DNA of 25,652 nt from positions 1-25,652 of IMG/VR virus record IMGVR_UViG_3300020436_000085; one strand, written 5' to 3'. This stretch comes from a virus. Made by a program: the position numbers and the translations under genes. Shown here one piece after another: positions 7,297 through 14,464 of this stretch. The notes below the pieces were generated by a model. That model was given only the letters and a program-made list of their open reading frames with translations, made no database searches and was not told the origin of the DNA. Each line of letters opens with the position of its first letter. Positions within the stretch are counted from its first letter, which is position 1.

Positions 7297-7833
7297 ATGG
7301 CTTACTATTGCTCCGTCGCAGACGTAGGCTCCCGTCTAGGTCTTAACAGTGAGCAACGTACACGCGCCACCACACGCATAACTAGCGCAATCCGTAGGGC
7401 TACAATCGACATTGACCAATGCTATCGCGATTACGGTAGAGATGTGCCATCACGCGAGATAGCAAGTACCACATTAAATGGTGCTATTTCTGCTGGTGCT
7501 ACTACCATTACTTTGACTAGCGGTACAGGATTTAGTAGTGCGGGTAACGGTAACGTAGATGGTGATTCTTTCAAGTGGAGTGGTAAATCTACTAACGACC
7601 TTACAGGTGTTACAGGCATATCTTTCGACCATGCTTCCGGCGTTACTGTGGAAGAGGGTGAAGAGGCTCACGTACTGCGTGAGATTTGCGCTGATTTATC
7701 AGCAGCATATTATTACGAGGATGAATCAACATTCCAAACAACAGGCGTTGAAGGTGGAATGAGAGGTACTACATTACGCGAAAGAGGTACTAACAACCTA
7801 GTACGCCTAGCACACCTCGGTTCAGTAGATTGA
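7297..7833 (+). CDS. Head-tail adaptor, gp6-like, with inserted beta module
   Basis: This 178-aa protein starts YYCSVADVGSRLGL and continues with a helix, typical of the gp6/HK97-type connector subunits that attach below the portal. The second helical part (HVLREICADLSAAYYYEDES) and a C-terminal arm complete the fold. Between them (about residues 56-115) is a beta insertion with GAISAGATTITLTSGTGF and FKWSGKSTNDLTGVTGI, a module common in phage structural proteins and also seen in the giant tail protein of this window. A strong Shine-Dalgarno GAGGAGG lies 8 nt before the ATG. It is followed 9 bp later by the neck protein, the usual connector order. Confidence 0.7.
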   Translation: MAYYCSVADVGSRLGLNSEQRTRATTRITSAIRRATIDIDQCYRDYGRDVPSREIASTTLNGAISAGATTITLTSGTGFSSAGNGNVDGDSFKWSGKSTNDLTGVTGISFDHASGVTVEEGEEAHVLREICADLSAAYYYEDESTFQTTGVEGGMRGTTLRERGTNNLVRLAHLGSVD

Positions 7834-7842
7834 GGTGATTAG

Positions 7843-8376
7843 ATGATTCATATAAAAACACCGGGTATCACCAAAGAAGCCAAAAGATATTTACAAAAAT
7901 TTGGCAAAGAGGCGGTGGATGAAATTATTAAAACTCTTAAAAAAATTGGTGAGGAAGAGGTTCGTAATACACAAAGTAGACTTGCTACTAGAAGCACAGC
8001 CAGCGGTGATATTTTCGATAAAGTTGCCGATGAAGTAACTTTTGATATTGTTGGTGCTGGCCCAACACAAATACCTGTTTTACGTTTTGGTGCGGGAGAT
8101 AACTTCACAGGTATTATAGGTAGTCGTGGAGAGAACATAGCAGGTATTCTTGCTTTTGGAAAAAAAGCAGGTAAGCCTTTAAAGCAAAGAAAACTTGCTA
8201 CCCCCGCTAAAAAAAGTGGCACAGGATTTAAACTAATTTTACAAAAAGGTTACGTTAGCCCCGCAAGGGAAGCCGAGGAAGCGTTTTTACCAAAAGCAGA
8301 AAAAAATATAGAAGAGAAAATAGAAAAGAGAGTGCCGGAAGCACTTCGTAAGGCGTTTGATGAGGTGAAGGTATAA
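7843..8376 (+). CDS. Neck/tail-completion protein, HK97-gp10-like
   Basis: This 177-aa protein has an N-terminal helix pair (AKRYLQKFGKEAVDEIIKTL), a central part with VTFDIVGAGPTQIPVLRFG, a Lys-rich stretch (GKKAGKPLKQRKLATPAKK) and a C-terminal helix with AREAEEAFLPKAEKNIEEKI. The helix - beta - basic loop - PAR/P-xA-x helix order matches HK97 gp10 family neck proteins, in which a conserved P-x-R segment precedes the last helix. It follows TGAGGTGATTAG, a Shine-Dalgarno that overlaps the stop of the adaptor gene region, and its stop overlaps the next start (TAATG). The neighbours (adaptor before, terminator after) support the call. Confidence 0.7.
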   Translation: MIHIKTPGITKEAKRYLQKFGKEAVDEIIKTLKKIGEEEVRNTQSRLATRSTASGDIFDKVADEVTFDIVGAGPTQIPVLRFGAGDNFTGIIGSRGENIAGILAFGKKAGKPLKQRKLATPAKKSGTGFKLILQKGYVSPAREAEEAFLPKAEKNIEEKIEKRVPEALRKAFDEVKV

Positions 8377-9449
8377 TGGCTATCGCAACTAAGACTCAAT
8401 ACTGGACAAGTCGTATGAACGGTACAAATCCAGCCGCCTTGACAGGAACATTCAACGATTCTTGGTCTGAAACTGGTAGCGGTGGTGCAGCCAGTGGAGA
8501 GTATTGGAGAATCAGTGGCAACGGTTATTGGTCACAAACTCCTACAACGAGCGATTATACTCTTGTTGCTGCTCTAAAATTTCCAAACACAGGAGCGTTA
8601 CCTAGCGATGGCACTGTGCTTATGCGCCTAGATAATGGTGATTACAGAGTAGAAGTAAGAGCAAAAGGCAACTCATCTACCCTAGACCTTGTTGGTGCTA
8701 GTACGGCTACTACACCAGACCTTGATTTAGCATTGGCTGACGACAATCCGGTAGCAGTTATATTACGCCTTACACTAGATGCTAGTGGTAATGCTAGACT
8801 GTATATGCGTGAGATTATCGAGGATGACGACGGTGCTACACATTTCCTATCTGTGACCGCTTCTAGTGGTTCTGGTAAAGATGTGCGGTGGGGTAACTCG
8901 TCCGGTACAGTTGATTGGGGTTCAGTGTACTACACAAGCCTTGGGTCATTTAGTCCAGACGAACTACTAACATCTGATTTCGCTCAAGATGCTTTGGTTC
9001 GTATGGGTCTTGCCATAGTAGACCAAATAAAAAACAGTACACGTATGTACCTAAAAACACAGGTGGACAACTCTTCTGTGATATATGGCTATGACCTTTC
9101 TATGGATATGTTGAATAGATTGTCGCCTCCGACAGTCCATGTTATGATAAAAGATTTGGGGTCGCCTGAGTTTGAATCGTTAGGCGGAGCAAAGATAACA
9201 CAGAACTATGACGTTATGATTTTTGTAACCACAAAGGGTACTAATTATGAAAACGCATATCGTCTTGGCCTAAACATTATTGGAGAAATATTTGACGAAC
9301 TTTACACGAACACAGGTGTAGAAGGAACTACTGATAGTATTATTTCGTATGTTGCTGAATTTAGTCCTCGTATGGACAACGATGACTTTGTTTGCGTACA
9401 TCGAATGGAACTAACATATATGCGTAGAATCGATATGCGACACCGATGA
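8376..9449 (+). CDS. LamG-like lectin domain fused to tail-terminator-like domain
   Basis: This 357-aa protein has two parts. Residues about 1-200 form a concanavalin/LamG-like beta sandwich: FNDSWSETGSG, YWRISGNGYWSQ, TLVAALKFPNTG, YRVEVRAKGNSSTLDL, AVILRLTLDASGNARLYMRE and WGSVYYTSLGSF. Residues about 205-357 resemble tail terminator subunits: DALVRMGLAIVDQI, PPTVHVMIKDLG, ITQNYDVMIFVTTKG, then a long helix and FVCVHRMELTYMRRI. Terminators cap the tail tube and join it to the neck, and this gene sits exactly between neck and tube genes. The lectin-like part would project from the neck and may bind glycans. The start overlaps the upstream stop by 1 nt, with GAGGTGA 7 nt upstream. The terminator call relies on fold pattern and gene order. 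Confidence 0.6.
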   Translation: MAIATKTQYWTSRMNGTNPAALTGTFNDSWSETGSGGAASGEYWRISGNGYWSQTPTTSDYTLVAALKFPNTGALPSDGTVLMRLDNGDYRVEVRAKGNSSTLDLVGASTATTPDLDLALADDNPVAVILRLTLDASGNARLYMREIIEDDDGATHFLSVTASSGSGKDVRWGNSSGTVDWGSVYYTSLGSFSPDELLTSDFAQDALVRMGLAIVDQIKNSTRMYLKTQVDNSSVIYGYDLSMDMLNRLSPPTVHVMIKDLGSPEFESLGGAKITQNYDVMIFVTTKGTNYENAYRLGLNIIGEIFDELYTNTGVEGTTDSIISYVAEFSPRMDNDDFVCVHRMELTYMRRIDMRHR

Positions 9450-9461
9450 TAAGTGCGAATG

Positions 9462-9470
9462 CTTAATAAT
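9462..9470 (+). promoter_or_regulatory. Possible TATA element before the tail tube gene
   Basis: CTTAATAAT lies in the 59-bp gap before the tail tube gene, about 39 nt upstream of the ATG. With archaeal spacing of about 25 bp, transcription would start near 9492, leaving a short leader that still contains GAGGTG (9496-9501). The gap is the longest in this part of the module. Evidence is limited to base composition and spacing. Confidence 0.28.
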
Positions 9471-9508
9471 CAATCAGAGAATCAACAACTACCGTCGAGG
9501 TGTAACCT

Positions 9509-10552
9509 ATGGTTGAATTCTTAAATCGATATGTTTCTCTACAAAAAGAAGCCAGTTACGGTACTGAACCTACTGCGGGTACAGGTAACGGAGAAGTATT
9601 CGGGGAAGTAGATGACGAATCTATTCAACATAACTTTGAACTTATGACTCGCGAAGACATGAGCCGACCTATCAGTGCAAAGTCCGTAACCGGAACAGAA
9701 CATTCAGAAGGCGACATCAATCTTGCTATGCAAGTCGATGATTTCGTAGGCAACTTACTTTACTCTTTCTTCCCACAAGACACAACAAGTAACCCATCTG
9801 GTTCAATTTACAAACACATTCTAACAGAGCCTTCTCTTACAAGCGCATCTGCTGGTGTTTATCCTTCATTTACTATTCGTGTTGGACGCGAAGAGAAAGA
9901 ACACACTTTTACTGGTATGATGACTAACACACTAAACGTCAGTGCTTCGGTTGGAGAATACGCTACAATGAGTGTTGGCTTCGTTGGAAAGGCAGAATCG
10001 GCAACCGCCAGTCTTGCTACCCCTACATTCGATGGTGTCGCTCTCGATGCACTATACTTCGCTAACGGAGAAGTTAAGTTCGATAATGGAACTGGTAGCG
10101 CACCAGCAGCAGTAGCATCTGTTAAATCATTTTCTCTTGATATAAACCTAAATCGTGATACAGATAACGCTTACGGTATAGGTAGTAGTACATATGGACG
10201 CGCACCTCCAGCACAGCGCAGAGAAATCAGCGGAACAATCGAGTTTAACAAGGTAATTTATACAAGTTCTCTTGATGAGCCTACTTACGATGAGTTGATT
10301 GCGGCTGATGGTTTAGCGTATAACGACGGAACAGACCCTTCAATGAGCCTAAAATTATTAGATGAAGCAGGTGCAGATTTCATATTTATAGAATTCTTTA
10401 ATGTGCGTTTTGAGGCTCCCGAAGCATCAGTAAGTGGTCGTGATACTAACACAATGACCGTGAACTTTGTCGGTTTGTATGATGATAACCTTGGTGCTAT
10501 GAGAGTAACGGCACAAGGAACTTCACTTTCATCGACACAGTATGACGCTTGA
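9509..10552 (+). CDS. Tail tube protein
   Basis: The 347-aa major tail tube protein is inferred to stack as rings forming the tail lumen. The start MVEFLNRYVSLQKEASYGTE (the tube-typical GTEPTAG follows), then MTREDMSRPISAK, a central GDINLAMQVDDFVGNLLYSF, and pairs of strands such as FTGMMTNTLNVSASVGEYAT and VASVKSFSLDINLNRDTDNA, are characteristic of long siphovirus-type tail tube proteins. The last third (REISGTIEFNKVIY, MTVNFVGLYDDN) repeats the strand pattern, giving a two-lobed subunit longer than the roughly 200-aa tubes of lambda-like phages. GAGGTG lies 7 nt before the ATG. Its position between terminator and chaperones supports the call. Confidence 0.8.
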   Translation: MVEFLNRYVSLQKEASYGTEPTAGTGNGEVFGEVDDESIQHNFELMTREDMSRPISAKSVTGTEHSEGDINLAMQVDDFVGNLLYSFFPQDTTSNPSGSIYKHILTEPSLTSASAGVYPSFTIRVGREEKEHTFTGMMTNTLNVSASVGEYATMSVGFVGKAESATASLATPTFDGVALDALYFANGEVKFDNGTGSAPAAVASVKSFSLDINLNRDTDNAYGIGSSTYGRAPPAQRREISGTIEFNKVIYTSSLDEPTYDELIAADGLAYNDGTDPSMSLKLLDEAGADFIFIEFFNVRFEAPEASVSGRDTNTMTVNFVGLYDDNLGAMRVTAQGTSLSSTQYDA

Positions 10553-10561
10553 GGTGATTAA

Positions 10562-10738
10562 ATGAGTTTCATAGAACTAGCAGAATCTCTTGGGCATGAA
10601 GTCGATGAGGCTTCCGCAGAAATTCTAGCAAGACTTGAGAACAAAAGCGTTGCGCTAAAATTCATTCGCAGACTTCCTAAGAAGAAGGCTACACCTAAGA
10701 AGGCTAAGAAGGCTTCAAAGAAGGAGAGTGAAGAATAA
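10562..10738 (+). CDS. Small protein with Lys-rich tail
   Basis: The 58-aa product has a helical N-terminal part (MSFIELAESLGHEVDEASAE) and a basic C-terminal tail with PKKKATPKKAKKASKK. GAGGTGATTA directly precedes the ATG and overlaps the stop of the tail tube gene, and its own stop overlaps the next start (TAATG). Basic Ala/Lys tails of this type bind nucleic acid or acidic surfaces in other proteins, but its role here is unknown. It may be a minor tail or assembly factor. Confidence 0.6.
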   Translation: MSFIELAESLGHEVDEASAEILARLENKSVALKFIRRLPKKKATPKKAKKASKKESEE

Positions 10739-10950
10739 TGGCAGTCGGTGATGGTGGGATTAAGATTGTCGATAAGACAAAGATTACTGTTGCAGAACTA
10801 AAGACCACACTGGCTGGTCTTGCATCAGAACTACAAACATTCCTTCGTGGTAGCACATTTGCTAACAACGATATTATCTATCAAATCATATACGAGAGAA
10901 ACAAGAACAGTAACGACGTTACTGTGTATGTGGTGTTTGAAGACCAGTAA
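10738..10950 (+). CDS. Small tail-region protein of unknown function
   Basis: The 70-aa product begins MAVGDGGIKIVDKTKITVAE, then has a helix (TLAGLASELQTFLRG) and a C-terminal beta part (IIYQIIYERN and VTVYVVFEDQ). The start overlaps the previous stop by 1 nt. It lies where tailed viruses often encode small tail assembly proteins, between tube and chaperone. No family was recognised. Confidence 0.6.
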   Translation: MAVGDGGIKIVDKTKITVAELKTTLAGLASELQTFLRGSTFANNDIIYQIIYERNKNSNDVTVYVVFEDQ

Positions 10951-10963
10951 TAGGTGATTAAGA

Positions 10964-11068
10964 ATGTCGAGAAGATATACAGAACCAGTAAGTGAAGAGA
11001 AGCCAAAGAAGAAGGCTAAGAAAAGTGGAAAAGTGAAGAAAGATGCCGGTGTTAAAAAAGGAAATTGA
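10964..11068 (+). CDS. 34-aa Lys-rich mini-protein
   Basis: The product is MSRRYTEPVSEEKPKKKAKK followed by SGKVKKDAG and a short end. TAGGTGATTAAGA puts a good Shine-Dalgarno (GGTGAT) 5 nt before the ATG, which is the main support for coding. It has no predicted globular part and shares the KKAKK pattern with the tail of the 10562-10738 product. It overlaps the first chaperone frame by 26 bp, and may also serve to bring ribosomes to that gene, which lacks its own clear Shine-Dalgarno. Confidence 0.5.
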   Translation: MSRRYTEPVSEEKPKKKAKKSGKVKKDAGVKKGN

Positions 11069-11402
11069 ACTAGAAGACGGACGCAAGATTTGGGTGCGAC
11101 AAGCATCCGGTATGCAGAAATTAAAAATCGAAACTATACAAGCGAAAATATTTCGTCAGTTTAGGCATTTCGGTGCTAACCCCGCAGAATGGACAGAAGA
11201 CCAAAACATAGAGTTTTCTGATGCTCTTGACGCGGCTGGAGGCGGAATGGAAGCACAGATAAATTCATGGGTTCCGGGTTGTATATTAGAAGAAAATTTT
11301 GATATAGACACTCTAACTACTGGAGAACTTATGGGTCTACTTTCTTTCGTGCGTGGTGATGACCCGGAGGGTGCTATCCCTTTGGTCAATTCCTCGGAGT
11401 AG
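11043..11402 (+). CDS. Tail assembly chaperone, upstream frame (gpG-like)
   Basis: The 119-aa product begins MPVLKKEIELEDGRKIWVRQ, has an EIELxDGxxxxVRxAxG-like opening and helices (MQKLKIETIQAKIFRQF, TEDQNIEFSDALDAAGGGM), and ends near LTTGELMGLLSFVRG. Its location directly before a tape measure gene, and a second open frame continuing in the -1 phase, are hallmarks of the G/GT chaperones that coat the tape measure protein during tail assembly. The 0-frame stop TAG is at 11400-11402. There is no clear Shine-Dalgarno; translation may be coupled to the overlapping mini-gene. Confidence 0.7.
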   Translation: MPVLKKEIELEDGRKIWVRQASGMQKLKIETIQAKIFRQFRHFGANPAEWTEDQNIEFSDALDAAGGGMEAQINSWVPGCILEENFDIDTLTTGELMGLLSFVRGDDPEGAIPLVNSSE

Positions 11403-11473
11403 CGACCCCATTGTGTATGGCGTTTAAGGGTGTTTTGCCCTCAGACCTTTGGGACCGATATGACTCCGAGGGA
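11378..11473 (+). promoter_or_regulatory. Programmed -1 ribosomal frameshift signal
   Basis: The heptamer C CCT TTG (11378-11384) fits X XXY YYZ in the upstream reading phase; after slipping, the codons read CCC and TTT. After a 5-nt spacer, 11390-11400 can pair with 11463-11473 (11 bp: 10 Watson-Crick pairs and one G-U). The 62-nt loop holds a smaller hairpin, AGGG (11427-11430) with CCCT (11438-11441). The 0-frame stop begins inside the 5' arm. The second frame is open from 11363 and has no Shine-Dalgarno at its internal starts, so frameshifting is the simplest way to express it. Confidence 0.75.
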
Positions 11474-11698
11474 GGGCAGAAAAAACTTGAAATTGATATG
11501 CTGGTAGCATCAGAAATCAATGACCGTATTAGCGAGGCTAGTAAGGATGCTAAAAGGGATGCTAAATCTATGGTTGATAGACGTAACAAACGACGAGAGG
11601 AACGCCAACTCTTAAACAACAACAAAGACCTGTTTACCGCATTGAGAGATGCGAATGTCCCGATTGTGGGCAGTAATGAAAGTGGGGATAAGGAATGA
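11384..11698 (+). CDS. Tail assembly chaperone, -1 frame extension (gpGT-like T part)
   Basis: Read after a -1 slip at 11384, this adds 104 residues to the first 114 of the upstream frame, for a 218-aa fusion. The extension begins GQFLGVATPLCMAFKGVLPS and continues into acidic and basic helices (EGGQKKLEIDMLVASEIND, DAKRDAKSMVDRRNKRREER). ATPLCMAFKGVLPSDLW is sensible protein sequence upstream of both possible internal starts (TTG 11411, ATG 11417), which supports entry by frameshift rather than by separate initiation. The T part of such chaperones contacts the tail tube protein. The stop overlaps the tape measure start (ATGA). Confidence 0.7.
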   Translation, partial: GQFLGVATPLCMAFKGVLPSDLWDRYDSEGGQKKLEIDMLVASEINDRISEASKDAKRDAKSMVDRRNKRREERQLLNNNKDLFTALRDANVPIVGSNESGDKE

Positions 11699-14445
11699 TT
11701 GAACTTTTAGGTATCATCCCATCTTGGTTTATAGCAGTCGTATTCGCGGCCACGCTAGTTGTAAATCGTGCTGGTGCATCTAAGATTTTCTTCGATGTGG
11801 TAGGTACTTTCCAAGCAAATCGTTTGATTATGGAGGGAGGAGCAGCCTTCACTACCTTTCAATCACTTGCTTTAGACGCTTTCTCCGGTATAGAAGAAGC
11901 GGCGATGTTAGCCAGCGAACAAATACAAGAAATGGTAGATGCTACTGTTCCTCTCTCCCGTGAAATCGCTGCTGCTAGGATTGAATTCGATAAGTTTATT
12001 GACGACGCTGAACAGGCTAGGTTGGGAAATGAAATAAAAGATATTGGTGTGCAGTTTGGTTTCACTGGCGACCAAGCACTCCGAGCCGGTGCTAAGATGG
12101 CACAGTTGTCTGGTATGCTCGGCGAAGAAGCCGTACCTGCCGCTACTGAAATGAGTCTAGCGTTTGGTATGATTGGTGAAATGGAAGCAGAACAAGCCAT
12201 GCAAAGGCTAATCAACTTACATCAGCAGACTGGTTTTATGATGCGTGGAACCACACAAGCACAATTTGATGCTATGAGTGCAGATGAGCAACGCAATCAA
12301 ATTAGAAAGGCTAGTATCGCTACTCTTAACGAACTAAACGCAGTCGAAGACCATTCGGCGGCCAACATGGAGAGAATTACTTTCGTCATGAATCAGTTTG
12401 CATCACAGGCTCATTTGACTGGCGAATCAATAGCAGAAATGGCCGCTATGTCTGCGGTATTGATTGAGGCTGGTGAAGAGCAAGGAAAGGCTGGTCGTGC
12501 GTTGCGTATGATTTACGCTCGCCTTGGTGCTGATACTAACGGTGCTGCTACCGAGTTAGAAAAATTAGGCATCGCAACTAAAAAAGCGGACGGTACTTTA
12601 AGACCACTTAATGAAATATTGATTGATTTAGATAATAGCACTATTAATTTATCAAAGGCAGAAAGACAAAGAATAGCGCAAACTGTTGCAGGTAACAATC
12701 ATTATGTTCGTATGCTCAAATTGATGGAAGGCACAGAAAGAATGCAAACCCTCATGGGTGAGGCTACCGGCAATACTGCGCCTATTGTGGATATATTGAA
12801 TGATAGATTTGCAGATATGTCTGTTCGTCTAACACAGGCGGAAACTGCACTACATAATGTTCGTGGTGAAATAGGTGATGCTCTTTTACCAGCAGTAGTA
12901 AAAGCCACCGAAAAACAAGTAGAATTTAACGAAGCGTATTTAGATTTTATACAAATGCCTGTTGTTGGTGATTTGATACAAGGGATGACGCAATTCCAAC
13001 AAATGATGAGTACCACTCTAGGTCCGCTTATGCAGATGAACCTTAACTTCAAACAGATGTCTCTAGGTCTGATGACCACTGTTGTAGTTATGAGAGCGTT
13101 AAATGGAGAAGCGGTTGCTGGATTTAACAAAGAAGAACACTTAAATAATCTAAGAAGAGAAGGAAAAATGTTACTTGAGCAAAGTAAACAGATTAAAGCG
13201 GAAGGTAATAATCTAACAAGACTCGGTTTATTTTTAGAAGAGGAAGAGGCGAGGATTAAAAGGGAAAATATTGCTTTGGCCCGTTATGCAAAGGATTTTA
13301 GTGGTCAAAAACTGGCCGCAGACAAAGCCCGCATACCTGTTGCCAAACAGCAATTACAATCACTTAGAGAAGAAATATCACTTGATGATATTAAATTAGA
13401 AAAAATAAAAGAAAAAACAATAAATCACAAAAACTTAAATATTTTAACAAAAGACGAAAGGGCTGATAAGACAGCGACTATTCTTCTTTTAGAACAAGAA
13501 ATACCTATGTTACAACAAGCAGTTAGAATTAAAACGGCAGGTAATCATGTATCTAAGCAAGAGTTTGAAACAGGTAAGAAAATAATCTTTAATCTAAAAA
13601 TGCAGAACGATGAAATAGAAAAATTCAATTTTCAACATTTAATGAAAGTATCATCTGGTTTTATGATGATGCAGATGGGTGCTATGGCGGCAACTATGGC
13701 CGTTGGGCCACTAACAGATGTTTTAAATCATTTCGGTGCAGACGTTGATGCCTCTAGGGTTCAAATGATTATGATGGCTATGGTTATGGGTTTGACAGTT
13801 GCAGAAATGGGTATTTTTACTGCGGCTAGTACAAGTGCTGGTGTAGCATCTACTGGTGCGGCTGGAGGAACAGGACTTTTCGCTTCCGCCATGCAAGCAT
13901 TATCAGCATCTACTATGACTGCAACAACAGCGTTGAAGGCTTTTGGTAAAACAACTATCGTTGGTTTAGGTCTTACTTTGGCGGCGGTTGGTATCGCGAA
14001 ACTTTTGGATATGTTCGGTCTATTTGGTGACGAAATGGATGATTTTGAATCTGATATGGAAGACTTTAACACTAGGATGCAAGAGTCGGCAAGGGCCGCA
14101 GAAGCACTTATGGACGCACAAACGGCAGAAATGCAGTCTGTAATGAATCTTAGCGGTGCTTACGGTGACGCTACTGACGAAATACAAAGGTTTGGTAGTG
14201 CTAGAGAGGAGTTATTCTTTGGATTCAAAGCAGGTAATGTTACTGGTGATTTGGTAAAACAGGTTCAACAACAGGGCGTAGAGAATTTTGTAGCACATAC
14301 AGAAGTTATTCAGACCAACAACTTCAATGGTGTTACTACTGATGATATAGCAAATCAAATTCTTGAAATCATGGCACAAGCCCTTATGGAATCTGGTATT
14401 CCACCTGCGATGGTAGTAGGAGCGGCGGCTGGCGCACGACTTTGA
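11695..14445 (+). CDS. Tape measure protein (TP901 type)
   Basis: This 916-aa protein sets tail length and sits inside the tail tube. The N-terminus has a hydrophobic segment (about 7-24, SWFIAVVFAATLVV). Residues about 30-400 match the TP901 tape measure core, including MVDATVPLSREIAAARIEFD, helices with GDQALRAGAKMAQLSGML, and the conserved region around 250-275 (MSAVLIEAGEEQGKAGRALR followed by MIYARLGAD), then LEKLGIATKKADGTLRPLNE. About 480-640 is charged coiled coil. Hydrophobic spans at about 657-680, 692-712 and 753-778 could insert in the host membrane during DNA delivery. ATGA overlap with the chaperone. If the common rule of about 1.5 angstrom per residue holds, the tail would be about 130-140 nm. 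Confidence 0.85.
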   Translation: MIELLGIIPSWFIAVVFAATLVVNRAGASKIFFDVVGTFQANRLIMEGGAAFTTFQSLALDAFSGIEEAAMLASEQIQEMVDATVPLSREIAAARIEFDKFIDDAEQARLGNEIKDIGVQFGFTGDQALRAGAKMAQLSGMLGEEAVPAATEMSLAFGMIGEMEAEQAMQRLINLHQQTGFMMRGTTQAQFDAMSADEQRNQIRKASIATLNELNAVEDHSAANMERITFVMNQFASQAHLTGESIAEMAAMSAVLIEAGEEQGKAGRALRMIYARLGADTNGAATELEKLGIATKKADGTLRPLNEILIDLDNSTINLSKAERQRIAQTVAGNNHYVRMLKLMEGTERMQTLMGEATGNTAPIVDILNDRFADMSVRLTQAETALHNVRGEIGDALLPAVVKATEKQVEFNEAYLDFIQMPVVGDLIQGMTQFQQMMSTTLGPLMQMNLNFKQMSLGLMTTVVVMRALNGEAVAGFNKEEHLNNLRREGKMLLEQSKQIKAEGNNLTRLGLFLEEEEARIKRENIALARYAKDFSGQKLAADKARIPVAKQQLQSLREEISLDDIKLEKIKEKTINHKNLNILTKDERADKTATILLLEQEIPMLQQAVRIKTAGNHVSKQEFETGKKIIFNLKMQNDEIEKFNFQHLMKVSSGFMMMQMGAMAATMAVGPLTDVLNHFGADVDASRVQMIMMAMVMGLTVAEMGIFTAASTSAGVASTGAAGGTGLFASAMQALSASTMTATTALKAFGKTTIVGLGLTLAAVGIAKLLDMFGLFGDEMDDFESDMEDFNTRMQESARAAEALMDAQTAEMQSVMNLSGAYGDATDEIQRFGSAREELFFGFKAGNVTGDLVKQVQQQGVENFVAHTEVIQTNNFNGVTTDDIANQILEIMAQALMESGIPPAMVVGAAAGARL

Positions 14446-14464
14446 TAGATTAAGAGAGAGAGAA

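Noticed and set aside
11411-11698. Separate gene starting at TTG 11411 or ATG 11417
   Set aside because: No Shine-Dalgarno nearby, and meaningful protein sequence continues upstream in the same frame to the slippery heptamer, so expression by frameshift is preferred.
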